Shown here: positions 17,853-28,974 of the stretch, one piece after another
Numbering within the stretch: the stretch's first letter is position 1
Layout: every line of letters starts with the position of its first letter
Source: Symsagittifera roscoffensis
Lineage: Eukaryota > Xenacoelomorpha > Acoela > Convolutidae
Reading direction: 5' to 3'
DNA: 60,000 nt
Assembly: GCF_963678635.1 (NCBI RefSeq)
Contig: NC_087063.1
Span: forward strand, 18,585,814-18,645,813
Notes under the pieces: model-generated
Told to the model about the DNA's origin: nothing
Database searches by the model: none
The model's input: the letters and a program-made list of their open reading frames with translations, nothing else
Translations under genes and position numbers: made by a program

Positions 17853-20800
17853 ATGACTGAGAGACCTTCAGAAAAAACCAGAGTAGTTTTAATCTCTATC
17901 ATTGTAGCGTTTGCAGCTGTCGGTTTGGCATTGGCGTTATTAGCTAATGGAAATGATGCGCTGAGAGCAGAAGGCTTTTTCTTCGAGATTAAATTTGGAC
18001 TGTGGAGAAAATGCAAAAAGGCTTTTGCGGTGCTTACAAGACTGATGATGGTTGGTTATTTTGAAACTAATTTTTTTATTTGTTTGATGGACTCTTTTTT
18101 ATTAAGAAACAATAAAACGGATCTTTCCTATCGTTCATTCTTTGTTTTGCTGTAATTAGAATCACTGGAAACTGTTAGTATATGGTTGAAGTTTGCACTA
18201 ATGGACAAAATTAAGCGGAAATTGAGGTGTTCACTCTCTAAAATGCTTGTTTTCAATGTCTTTTTTAGACAAAAACTTCGAATACCAGCGAAAATTTTAC
18301 ATAAACCCAGAGCAAATCATTAGAGCTACCATCTATGAAACTATCAATATTCGGTTTAAAAAATTTTTCGGGCCTGGAAATACCAGCTTTTCAATCCGTT
18401 AGAAAAAGTAACAAATGACGTTCAGAAAAACTTTCACACGGATGATTTCAATTTTCTCGCCGATAATGTTTCAGAACATTTTACTCCGCTTATTCAGAAA
18501 GAGATCACTAATCGCTGCTACATTTAGTGTAGATGAAGAAAACTTCAGACCCGGATTACATAGGTAAGTGTTTGAAACCAATAATTGATAGTTTCATACA
18601 TGGTAGCTCCGATGATTTGCTCTGGTTCTATGTAAGGACTTTGCTGATAATCGAAGTAAGTGCTGTCCTAACTGGCATTGAAAACATTTTTTTTGTAGAG
18701 CAAAAACTTGATTTTGCGCTTAATTTTATTGTCCACTAGTTTACTTTGAGACCATACTCCTCAACGAGTACCCTTGCACTCAATTGATTCTGCGAACTCG
18801 TTTGGACCCGTTGAAAGCCTGGTTTGAAAATACGGTCACCAAAAAAAACTACTCATGTTCTCAAATAGAAGTAAAATTTTATGGTAACCCGCACCGAAGT
18901 TTTATGGATAAAAATCTTTTTAACGGATTTCTGTTGAGTAAAATGTTTTCTAAATAATCGACTATTGTGGCAAATTTGAACAACATTATAGATTTTCAAC
19001 CCATCACAGTCTTTTTTTCTAAAAAAAAACTATTCAAATTCAATATAATCTGTTAAAATCCAATTTGTGCAAAACAATTGCCTTTTTTGTACAATAAATC
19101 CATGAAAATGGATTAATTTTTTGATGAGTTTTTTTCTAGTGTTTGCCGCTTTCTTCAAAACTCGAGTGCGAACGAACATTTTTTCTTTTATGTTCATCTT
19201 TCACAATTCCATCCTCTCTTTGTCCCCTCGCCGCGCTCCTGCTACCCTCAAAACCATTAACCCTCATAACCCCCTTGACGTTCCTCATCGCCCGCCTCTA
19301 TGAAAGTCAGCAAAACTTTTACATAGACCAATAGCAAATGATAAGAGCGACCCTAATGAAATAGTCAAAATATGCCGGGATATGGCCCTTTCTGGCACTT
19401 TCCAACCCGGATTTTTTTGGTAGGTCTTCATTTTGATAATTTCATTGAGGGTAGTTCTTATCTTTTGCTATTGGTCTATGTAAAAGTTTGGATGAAATTT
19501 GACTTGAATGTTGTCCAAAATGGCTATCGAAAAAAGGCATTTTAGAAAGTTCAACCTAAAATTGCCTTAATTTTGTCCCTAACTAGTGTATAACGCTTTT
19601 TAAATATGGAAAAAATTGAAACTTAGTTAAGAACAAGGTATCTAACTCAAGCATAAAATTAATAAGAATAAAAAAGAGTACAAAAAGATTTGAAAAAATG
19701 ATTATAACCCATTGTAATCGTTTATAATGGATTATACTTCTTTCGTTAAATATTTTGAAAAAAATTGAAAGTAATCAATTTAATCGATTAGGAATGGATT
19801 TTTTGCATCAAATTTTACTAACTATACAATCAATTTTCAATCAACTATAGTAAAAATTATTTCAATTTTAAGAGAAACAGACTGTACAAATCCTATGTAA
19901 TTGAATTCTATTCATGGAACTTCTGTGCGGGAACCTAACAAAGAATAGATTTTTTTCTTTTTAACCAATTGAAGACCTTCAAGTATACTTGACGCCATTA
20001 AAAACGCAACAGTAACCTTCGATAAGACAAAAAAGATTATCAAGGTTACAATTTTCAGATTTTTGTACAATCCATATCGTTGTTCTGATAGATAATGATT
20101 TGCTTAAATGTTTGATGACTTTAACTTTGAGCATGGCATTTGTTAAACCTGGCTCAATTTCTAAATTATTTTAAATACCCCAAACTTTTCACAGTTCCAG
20201 AAAATATTTGTCTTATTCAAGTCTATGAACAAAAAATAACTCATGGATAAGCAAAATACGTACATTTTTTTTGGATCACAACTGAGGTTTACTGGTGAAC
20301 TTCAGGCTTAATTTTCTTCCAAGTTTATAAGAAAACTCATTTTGGTAAGGAAACAAATGATGATTAGGGGCTGAAATGTGATCAAATTTAATTCAAAAGT
20401 TTTAGTTTGTATGATTTCTCCAGCCATTTTTTTTGAGGAAAAAACAAGCGAAAATTGATGATGCGTTTTCAATTTCACCCACTATAGATTTCAAGTGGCC
20501 TGGCGAGACCACCTCTTTAAGTTAATCTTTGATTTTGTTACGTCAAAAATGCGGAACGACATTTCTTTTGCGTACCGATTTCTATGAAATGAGAGAAACG
20601 TATAGATGCTATTTTTTGCTAGTGATGGCTGTCAGTGTATCTCAAGGCATTTTCGCCAGCATAAAACTGATTGGGCATCGATTGAACATAGTTATTATCC
20701 TAGAAGTATTAAGCTGAATGGCTTAGCTCGTTTTCTAAAAACCAGTAACGCAGCTTAACAATTTAAAAATAGGATAAGCGTAACTTCATTGCAGTAAGTT

Positions 20801-23571
20801 TTTTAGAATTTGTTGGCTACAATTATGTTTTTGACCTCAGATAAATTAAAACCAGGTTGTGAAATATCTTTTACGAAATCCGAAGCGTAATTTGTAAAAT
20901 TTTGAACCATGTTAGTGAAATTTAGTTAGTTCAGTTCTGGTGTTAAAACTCTGCTTGATTATATCCGCTCTTATACTTAAGTTTTTCCCACTAATGTAGA
21001 AAATTTATTTTAAAAAATTCAACTACGTTCCTTTAAGTACAGAACAAGTTTTTGACAATTATTCTCACAAGATTCTAGCCCACAGCCTATGTTTATTTAA
21101 TTTATCCAGGCGTTTTTACAATACGCCTTTCAGTGGGTGACAAACCGGCGAACCAGGCTGCCACGGTATGAATTTTAACAAAGTTTCTTCTAATAATGAG
21201 AAAACCTTTCTCAGAAAATGACTGTTTGTTGATCAGTTGTAAGCAGAACATCCTGATAAATGTCAACAAACATTTTGGCTTGATATGTTTGCAATGGTTT
21301 TTTATTCAGTATTGGAAAATTGGTACCCGGAGAAATTGAAGAGTTGATTTTATTTTGGTCAAAATGTTTCAGAGGGAGACAAAACGGTGCGCCAGGTTGC
21401 CACGGTGTAAATTTTTACAAAGTTTGTTTGCAAGTATTTCATATTTTAATAAATTGTGTGGACATTCGAACGTTTTGTTGAAAATCCAAATTTAGAGTTA
21501 GGTTGCCTAAATGGAACTGCTCTTTGACTAAAAGATATTTTTATTTGCCTTTGACATTTCAATATAATGTACAGACTAAATTTTTAAATTGAGCATGCAA
21601 AATTTAGTCCTTTCAGTTTAGGTCACATAAAAAATATCAGACAAAGAGCAGTGCCATTTAGCAACCGAATCACAAACCTGGATTTTTAACAAATAGTTAG
21701 AATATCTATGCAATTTACCACAGAGAAAAATACTTGCAAAAAATCTTTTAAAATTTTTACCGTAGCCACCTGGTTCAACGGTTTGTCACCCACTGAAAAA
21801 CTTTTGAAGAGCCAAAATCAGCTATTCAATTTCCACGGGTATTTTGTTCCAATACTGAATAAAAAATCATAAAACTATATCAAGCCAAAAAAAAGAAATA
21901 ATTGTTTCTTGAAACATCAATTTGTCAATCTCGACTTCAAAAAGTCAGATATTCGTTGAAATTGGAACTAATAGTTATCATTTTGCTTGTTCTCATTCTA
22001 CTTTTGTAGCTAAATTGTAGAACTCTCTTCTTTTTATCTTTGTTTTTGTTTCAGGTTTAATTGACCTTTGTCTGTTAAAGGCAGCACGTATGTGCTACAT
22101 CAGTGGATATGTCGCAGCTTTAGCTACTATAGCTCTGACAATTGTTCTAAAATTTAAAGACAATCGCTGTTGTGCTCTATCTGCCATGGTTGTATCCTAA
22201 GTTTCGAAATGATGTGATTATTAACTCTATGAATAAAGCGTCAGGATGCTCTGCAAGATGGACATTTTTTTTCTCTGCCACACTTTCTATTTTGGTCAAT
22301 TTGAATGAAAAAGTCTCAAAAAGGGAACTTTGGAGTAGAATAAGTATGTGAAAAGCTTAAGAGTAATGAACATAGAAAGTAGCCTTATATAGGTCTTGCT
22401 GGTTTTTTTTTCAGTGAAAAGTCTTAAAAATTGTTCACGCTCAGTTTTGATTTTTCGCGGCTTTCTTTTAACTTCAGTGAATTCCATTGTTGAAAGGAAC
22501 GCAAACTCCACTATCAAACGGCAACAGTGTAAAGGTCATGAAAAACGTGATCGACTTCTAAAATCGAAATTGGAAATTAATTATCAGATTATCCAGTGAA
22601 ATAATGGTTGTACGTATTGATCCAGTTTTCACGAAAAAGTGTGCATCGTAAATTGTTCTAGAAATTCAAAGAGCTTTAAAGCCATCTTTTTGTTTTCTTC
22701 GAAGTTCAAAAGTTGAAAATTTTTGAAAAAACAAGTTACACCTAAAAACAAATTACACAAGTTTTTGAATTTAAAGTTTCACTTATTGACTCAGTTTTCT
22801 AAAATTGGGTTAAATTTTTGACAAAAAAACTGTTCATCATAAATAGTTCTACAAATTCAAAGAGCTTTAAGGCCATCTATTTTTTTCTTAGAAATTCAAA
22901 AGTTGAAGGTTTTTGAAAAGCCAGTCGGTTTTTTTTAATTTCCTTGCGTTCCTTACTCTTTTTCAACTGTCCGTTGGCTATGTTTTTAAAAAGATTTTAG
23001 TGTCTTTCAACTGTCTTTATCAAACCAGTACTCTCGCACAGATAACTTTTGATTTTTTCATCATAACTTTCAATGTATTCAGCAACGGAGAGCTCAAAGA
23101 TACTATTTAGTCGACCATAAAAAAGTCAACAACATTTTTGGCAATTTTTTGAAAATCCTAGATTTAACTCTGCAGCACTATCCGCCTTTCTGATTAAATG
23201 AATAACGCAATTTTAACCGTAAAGACACGTAATATGGCATCTTTTGCCATAGTTTTCTGGTTTCGAGTTTTATGACTTGTTTTCTTTGAGACCATAAGCT
23301 GAGACCGATTACTTATCATTTCACAACTTAGATTGTATCCTGCTTCAATTGGGTTTGTCTCGTATTGGCCAATATTCTTTTTACGGATTGCTTTACCCTT
23401 ACAAAAAAGAAGATCACTCTAGGATGGTCTCTGATTGGACCATGGTGTGGACTTATCTTCACTACTGCGGCTTTCGCTCTCTCACTGGGATTGTTTGTGA
23501 AGTTCTATCGCGGACAAGAAGGAGAAAAATGCGCTCAAGAAGAAGAAAAACTTAGGCAAAGCACGCTTTAG
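17853..23571 (+). CDS. Claudin/PMP22-superfamily four-TM protein, three exons
   Basis: Exon 1 17853-18050: an N-terminal basic segment, TM1 (VVLISIIVAFAAVGLALALL) and the extracellular signature GLWRKC with a second Cys a few residues on. Donor GTTGGT, phase 1. Exon 2 22055-22191 (acceptor gtttttgtttcag): KAARMCYISGYVAALATIAL (TM2), then CCALSAMV. Exon 3 23332-23571 (acceptor acaacttag), phase 0: completes TM3 (IVSCFNWVCLVLANILF), the second loop, TM4 (LGWSLIGPWCGLIFTTAAFA) and a charged tail; TAG at 23569. The product is about 190 residues, in the usual claudin range. Claudins and relatives shape cell junctions or regulate membrane partners. An A-run in exon 1 (18016-18020) is one base shorter than in the duplicate at 24.8 kb, and this shifts the frame after KCKK; the duplicate reads KCKKGFCGAY. 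It is either a one-base assembly error or an inactivating deletion. The first-loop Trp upstream of GLW is not evident. Confidence 0.6.
18201..18527 (+). pseudogene. Unidentified coding-like module M1
   Basis: ATG at 18201 opens MDKIKRKLRCSLSKMLVFNV; after a one-frame change come FEYQRKFYINPEQIIRATIY and ETIN, and after another break KVTNDVQKNFHTDDFNFLAD and SEHFTPLIQKEITN, then TAG at 18525-18527. The family is not recognised. The sequence looks protein-coding because an inverted copy (M2, 18540-18740) and partial copies (about 19297-19370) keep the same peptide theme (YI-x-x-EQ-I-x-AT-Y-ETIN). It lies inside intron 1 of the claudin-like gene and is repeated in copy B. Confidence 0.4.
18540..18740 (-). 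repeat. Inverted partner M2 of module M1
   Basis: On the minus strand this reproduces the start and centre of M1 at roughly 75% identity by eye. In copy B the minus frame is open over 63 codons (25323-25514) with VFNVSLDRTYFDYQQ and EQIIGATMYETINY. Together M1 and M2 make a head-to-head inverted repeat that would fold if transcribed. Confidence 0.55.
18740..18957 (+). pseudogene. Unidentified 71-codon open block
   Basis: After an acceptor-like 'ttattgtccactag' (AG 18738-18739) the frame is open for 71 codons to TAA 18955: YFETILLNEYPCTQLILRTR, then PLKAWFENTVTKK and SFMDKNLFNGFLLSKMFSK. Balanced amino-acid use suggests former coding. The counterpart in copy B (25518 onward) is frameshifted within an A-run. 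Family unknown; it may belong with M1. Confidence 0.35.
19309..19488. repeat. Inverted pair of about 58 bp (third and fourth partial module copies)
   Basis: The left arm from 'cttttacatagaccaatag' (19315 onward) pairs with the complementary segment ending at 19488, with about 60 bp between. The left arm encodes FYID-stop-QMIRATL, a piece of the module M peptide. The same structure is at 26074-26247. Confidence 0.6.
20646..21276. other. Intron 1 of the claudin-like gene, unique part
   Basis: No coding signal. It contains a first single copy of the 'cagtgggtgacaaaccgg' motif at about 21135-21180 that recurs in the foldback element next to it. Confidence 0.4.
21277..21887. repeat. Foldback element with about 260-bp imperfect arms
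   Basis: Left arm about 21277-21545, right arm about 21630-21887. Matching blocks include 'tttttattcagtattgg', 'gacaaaacggtgcgccagg' against its complement, and 'aaatggaactgctctttg' against 'caaagagcagtgccattt'. It sits in intron 1 of the claudin-like gene. No transposase; class not recognised. Confidence 0.65.
22192..22621 (+). other. Intron 2 of the claudin-like gene, first part
   Basis: Begins with donor GTATCC. No exon or recognisable element seen. Confidence 0.4.
22622..22923. repeat. Two tandem copies of a segment of about 110-130 bp
   Basis: Bases 22622-22734 and 22791-22923 share 'ttcaaagagctttaa.gccatct' and 'aattcaaaagttgaa..tttttgaaaa' in the same order. AT-rich, non-coding, within intron 2 of the claudin-like gene. 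Confidence 0.6.
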
Positions 23572-23573
23572 TC

Positions 23574-23824
23574 TTGAAATTGAGTGCGCGTAGTTAAAAA
23601 AAATCAGTATTGTTACATTTTATTTCAAGTACACTTTCGGTCAATTTTTCATAAATTTGATTCTTTGCCTATGATTTTTATTTTTTTTGTAGGTTCTAAT
23701 GTAGTTTGACAAGTTTTGTTAAAAAATCTCAATTAACTTTTGAATAGATGTCGATCGTCTTCTAATCACAACCCAAAAAGTAGTGGTCACCCTGCTTTAA
23801 CTACGCGCATTGATTGTCTCAAGT
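23574..23824. mobile_element. Short MITE-like unit with TGCGCGTAGTTAAA inverted ends
   Basis: TGCGCGTAGTTAAA (about 23585-23598) and TTTAACTACGCGCA (about 23797-23810) are perfect inverted complements; the similarity extends outward (cttgaaattgag against ctcaatcaag-like sequence). The unit is about 250 bp and directly follows the claudin-like stop codon, so it may lie in the 3' UTR. Confidence 0.4.
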
Positions 23825-24116
23825 TTTGTTTACTTATAACTTTGAAATTGTTTGATTAGATCTGTTAACTCTATTGTTCAAATTGAATTTTTTCGCTCTG
23901 TCAATGAATGTTTTCAAACGAAGTGATTTTCAATTATTTAGATCTTGTTTTTTTTTCGCTTTTTTCAGAATAAACGTCAGAAAAATTCGAGCTCAAATGT
24001 TTTTTTTTTGGTGATTAGTTTTTGATTCAAGTTAGAGTACTACAATCAAGTTAGGGTGCTATATTGAGAAAAATTTTACTTTTTTTTTGCTAAACAGAAG
24101 TGGCATTAAGGGTGGC

Positions 24117-24235
24117 GTGTCACGGAACCGAATACCCGGATAGCAGAAAAATAAATTCGTTCCCGGATAGCCGAAAAATAAGTTCGTTCCCGGATAGCCG
24201 AAAAATATATTCGTTCTCGGATAGCCGAACTCTTT
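24117..24235. repeat. Tandem repeat, unit about 30 bp (cccggatagccgaaaaata)
   Basis: Three and a half copies of 'cccggatagccgaaaaata' joined by 'agttcgtt'-type spacers. A further single unit occurs at about 24692-24712. It is not a CRISPR array: eukaryotic context, no unique spacers. Confidence 0.75.
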
Positions 24236-24747
24236 TTTGCTCCCTCAGCCGTTGAATAGTACAATAACCATATCATTACTTTATAAAAACATACTATATA
24301 ACCGACAAGTACTATTCAACACAAACTTTTGTCCTTTTTTCTTATCTGGGGTTATCCATTCTACCGGTAGAAAAACAAATATGGGTCCACAAAGTTATGA
24401 TGTAATTTTTTTTTGTGGTTGAGAGAGTAATTCCCAAACCCCCCACCTCCACACTCCCTGTTTGAAGAAGTTATTCCCCTTTTAAGCCATTCTTTTGTAG
24501 ATACGATGGGGGCATTTATTTATTAACTATATCCGGAAAAACCGGACGTTTGTTGTTAGGACGAAATTAGCCGGACTAAATCATGCTTTTTGTTTAAATC
24601 ATTTAGAGTAGACGTATCAGCCAATCAAATCTCTTTCAGATTTTTTGGAATTCGTTTGCAATCAGGCTGGTGCGTACCCACGGAGCCGCATTCCCGGATA
24701 GCCGAAAAAAACCAAATACCTCCGTTTGAATTTAAAGTAAATTAAAA
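24236..24747. other. No gene seen
   Basis: AT-rich, with one isolated copy of the tandem unit near 24692. It ends where copy B of the segmental duplication begins inside claudin-like exon 1 sequence. Confidence 0.4.
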
Positions 24748-27091
24748 AAGGCTTTTTCTTCGAGATTAAATTTGGACTGTGGCGAAAATGCAAAAAAGGC
24801 TTTTGCGGTGCTTACAAGTCTGATGATGGTTGGTTATTTTGAAACTAACTTTTTTATTTGTTTGAAGGACTCTTTTTTATTAAGAAACAATAAAACGGAT
24901 CTTTCCTACTGTTCATTCTTTGTTTTGCTGTAATTAGAATCACTGGAAACTGTTAGTATATGGTTGAAGTTTGCACTAATGGACAAAATTAAGCGGAAAT
25001 TGAGGTGTTCACTCTCTAAAATGCTTGTTTTCAATGTCTTTTTTAGACAAAAATTTCGAATACCAGCGAAAATTTCACATTAACCCAGAGCAAATCATTA
25101 GAGCTACCATCTACGAAACTATCAATCGTCGGTTTAAAAAATTTTTCGGGCCTGGAAATACCAGCTTTTTTTTCCGTTAGAAAAGTAACAAATGGCGTCC
25201 AGAAAAACTTTCACACGGATGATTTCCATTTTCTCGCCGATAATGTTTCAGAACATTTTTACTCCGCTTATTCAGAAAGAGATCACTAATCGCTGCTACA
25301 TTTAGTATAGATGAAGAAAACTTCAGACCCGGATTACATAGGTAAGTGCTTGAAACCAATAATTGATAGTTTCATACATGGTAGCTCCGATGATTTGCTC
25401 TGAATCTATGTAAGGATTTTGCTGATAATCGAAGTAAGTTCTGTCCAAACTGACATTGAAAACATTTTTTTTGTAGAGCAAAAACTTGATTATGCGCTTA
25501 ATTTTATTGTCCACTAGTGTACTTTGAGACCATACTCCTGAACGAGTACCCTTGCACTCAATTGATTCTGCGAACTCGTTTGGGCCCGTTAAAAGCCTTG
25601 TATGAAAATACGGTCACCAAAAAAACTACTCATGTTCTCAAATAGAAGTAAAATTTTCTGGTAACCCGCACCGAAGTTTTATGGATAAAAATCTTTTTAA
25701 CGGATTTCTGTTGAGTAATCGATTATTGTGGCAAATTTGAACAACATTATAGATTTTCAATCCATCACATTCTTTTTTTCTAAAAAAACTATTCAAATTC
25801 AATATAATCTGTTTGAATCCATTTTGTGCAAAACAATTGCCTTTTTTGTACATTAAATCCATGAAAATGAATTAATTTTTTGATGAGTTTTTTTCTAGTG
25901 TTTGCCGCTTTCTTCAAAACTCGAGTGCGAACGAACATTTTTTCTTTTATGTTCATCTTTCACAATTCCATCCTCTCTTTGTCCCCTCGCTGCGCTCCTG
26001 CTACCCTCAAAACCATTAACCCTCATAACCCCCTTGACGTTCCTCATCGCCCGCCTCTATGAAAGTCAGCAAAACTTTTACATAGACCAATAGCAAATGA
26101 TAAGAGCGACCCTATATGAAATAGTCAAAATATGCCGGGATATGGCCCTTTCTGGCACTTTCTAACCCGGATTTTTTTGGTAGGTCTTCATATTGATAAT
26201 TTCATTGAGGGTAGTTCTTATCTTTTGCTATTGGTCTATATAAAAGTTTGAATGAAATTCGACTTGAATGTTGTCCAAAATGGCTATCGAAAAAAGGCAT
26301 TTTAGAAAGTTTAACCTAAATTTCCCCTTAATTTTGTCCCTAACTAGTGTATAACGCTTTTTAAATAAGGAAAAAAATGAAATTTATTTAAAGAACAAGG
26401 TATCTAACTCAAGCATAAAATTAATAAGAATAAAAAAAGATTACAGAAAGATTTGATAAAAATTGATTATAACTCATTGTAATCGTTTATAATGGATTAT
26501 ATTTCTTTCGATAAAGTATTTTGCTTTAATGATTTGCTTTAATGTTTGATGACTTGCCTAGAATTTAACTTTGAGCATGGCATGTAATAAACTTGGCTCA
26601 ATTTCTGAATTATTGTAAATACCCCAAACCTTTCACAGTTCCAGAAAATATTTGTCTTATTCAAGTCTATAAACAAAAAATAACTGATGGACAAGCAAAA
26701 TCCATACATTTTATTTTTGGATCACAACTGGGGTTTACTGGTGAACTTCAGGCTTAATTTTCTTCCAAGTTTATAAGAAAACTCATTTTGGAAAGGAAAC
26801 AAATGATGATTAGGGGCTGAAATGTGATCAAATTTAATTCAAAAATTTTAGTTTGTATGATTTCTCCAGCCATTTTTTTGAGGAAAAAGCAAGCGAAAAT
26901 TGATGATGCGTTTTCGAATTCACCCACTATAGATTTCAAGTGGCCTGGTGAGACCACCTCTTTAAGTTAATCTTTGATTTTGTTACGTCGAAAATTGCGG
27001 AACGACATTTCTTTTGAGTACCGATTTCTATGAAATGAGAGAAACGTATAGAAGCTATTTTTTGCTAGTGATGGCTGGCAGTGTATCTCAA
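24748..27091 (+). repeat. Segmental duplication, copy B
   Basis: Duplicate of 17971-20645. It starts within claudin-like exon 1 (GFFFEIKFGLWRKCKKGFCG in frame) but lacks the upstream start codon and TM1, so it cannot encode the protein. It contains modules M1 (25028 onward) and M2 (25323-25514, minus). It ends abruptly at 27091 where a 5'-truncated Gypsy element begins. Confidence 0.85.
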
Positions 27092-27126
27092 GTGAAACAC
27101 ACGGATTCGAGAGTAAGTACAAAAAC

Positions 27127-28480
27127 TTGCCTTCTTTAACTGACAAGATCTTTAATGAGTTCAAAGAACTATTCACTAGAGTAGGGAAAATACCTTACGA
27201 TCGCAAATTAACACATTTCTACTCACAATTCAAATCAGTACAATCTAAAGGGAGAATATTCCCTCTTCACTTACTCGCGGGGGTGAACGAAGAATTCAAA
27301 AGAATGGAGACCGAAGACCGTATAATAAAATTCGAAAAATGCGACAAAGGTTGCTTCATCAGCCCAATTGTAATTACTTGAAAAAAGGAGGCTTTAGACT
27401 CCAATTTATTAAACGACCAAATTTTTGAAAACAAGTACCAAATGCCGAACATACATGAACTCATAGATAATGTAGCCCTATAAATCTCAGAAAAACTCTA
27501 CGAGCGAGTCTGGTTGAGCAATCTTGATCTGAAAAACGCCTACAGCCAACTCAAACTGTGTGATCAAATGAGTAAACAGTGTAATTTTAATATGGTAGGC
27601 GGCGAAACTACTGGAACTTATCGATTTTAACGGGATTTCACGGATGGGGGACATGCCAAATGAATTTCAACGGGTCGCTGTTGAAACATATTCCTTTCAC
27701 AAATTGTTACATAGACGACATTCTGGTAGCCTCGAGGGGAACTTTGGAAGAACACAAAGAAATAGTGTACGAAATTTTATCAATCTTAGACCAGAAAAAC
27801 ATGGCGGTTAAATGGGGTAAGTGCGCATTTTTTGAAATCAAAAATAGAAAGCTTGGCTTCAAAATCTACGCCGATGGAGTACGACCATTGGTCGGTAAAG
27901 CAGACGCTATGAAAAAATTGCCAATACCCAAGAACATTTGCGAACTACGCTCGTTCTTCGGCTCGATAAATCAGTATGTAAAATTTGTTCCTAATTTATT
28001 GACTCTAAGCTCTCCTCTTCGTCCTTTACTGATTAAAAAAATGGTTTACAAATGGGACAATGATCACTCAATAGCATTTGAAAAACTAAAAGCAGAAATT
28101 GTCAATAATACAGAAAACAGCCATTTTGATATAAAAGAGAAGACCAGGCTGAAAACAGACGCTTCGCAAACGGAATAGGTGCGACCCCAGAACAACTACA
28201 AGGAGACCAGTGGAAAACAGTTGCGTTTGCGTCTAGATTTTTGAACAATCATGAGATGAAGTACTCCACAAATGAATTAGAGCTACTGGGAGTGTGTGGG
28301 CTTCAAAACTCTTTAGAAATTACCTTTATGGAACGGAATACCAAATAGTAACAGACCATACAGCCTTACTCTCAGCACTATGAGCAAACCACGGGATTAA
28401 AACGATGTATAGTCGACTGACCCGTTGGGTATAGACTTTTACCATTCAATTTTAAAATATCCCATTTACCTGGAAAAGAT
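27127..28480 (+). pseudogene. Gypsy reverse transcriptase and RNase H remnants
   Basis: Recognisable RT pieces are FPLHLLAGVNEEFKRME, ISPIVIT-stop, NKYQMPNIHELIDNV, NLDLKNAYSQLKL, NMVGGETTGTYRF and the catalytic YIDDIL at about 27708, followed by KLGFKIYADGVRPL and a connection region up to HFDIKEKTRLKTDASQTE. RNase H pieces (SRFLNNHEMKYSTNELELLG, VTDHTALLSAL) follow across frameshifts. At least five stops interrupt the frame between 27380 and 28480. Confidence 0.8.
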
Positions 28481-28974
28481 AAGTACTTTCAAATTTTTTA
28501 TCCAGGCTACCTTCGGGCAAAGCTCTCCCAACTTCCCATTATGACGATGAATTTGTAGTCGCTTCAATTGACAAAATTCAGAAAAATTTATAAGACAGAC
28601 CACTTTTTGACTCTGTAGTTGTAAATACTGTAGATAGACCGGCGGTCACTGTAAATACTTATTCTTTTGTTACTAATAATATCCCGTCGGGAGTAGAAAA
28701 TTTAAGCGATGTGATTGGTCAAGACCTTTTAAATAGCTCTTTAGTCTGCTTCAACCTCAAGATTATTGTCGCTATCATATCTTGTATCGCTCGGTCGACA
28801 AAGTCTTGTGATAATTCCCATACTCGGACAGAAAACTGTACCTCAAATTGGCTAACCATTGATATTTCGAAATCCAGTTTTAAAAGCATTACTTTTTTGG
28901 ACAAAGTCCTTTTACATTTTATCCTCGAAAATAGACATTTTTAACCATATTCTAAAAATCGTTTAGATGTTCCA

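Larger units (their letters stand above)
17971..20645 (+). repeat. Segmental duplication, copy A
   Basis: Direct repeat of 24748-27091, 6.8 kb apart, with roughly 95% identity by eye. It spans the end of claudin-like exon 1 and most of intron 1. It includes about 340 bp (around 19755-20096) that is absent from copy B. Confidence 0.85.

Noticed and set aside
22913-23107. Hydrophobic ORF as the TM3 exon of the claudin-like gene
   Set aside because: Exons 22055-22191 and 23332-23571 join in phase and already complete TM3; this ORF has no acceptor/donor pair that fits.
24117-24235. CRISPR-like array
   Set aside because: Only three to four units, nearly constant spacers and a clearly eukaryotic context; it is a simple tandem repeat.
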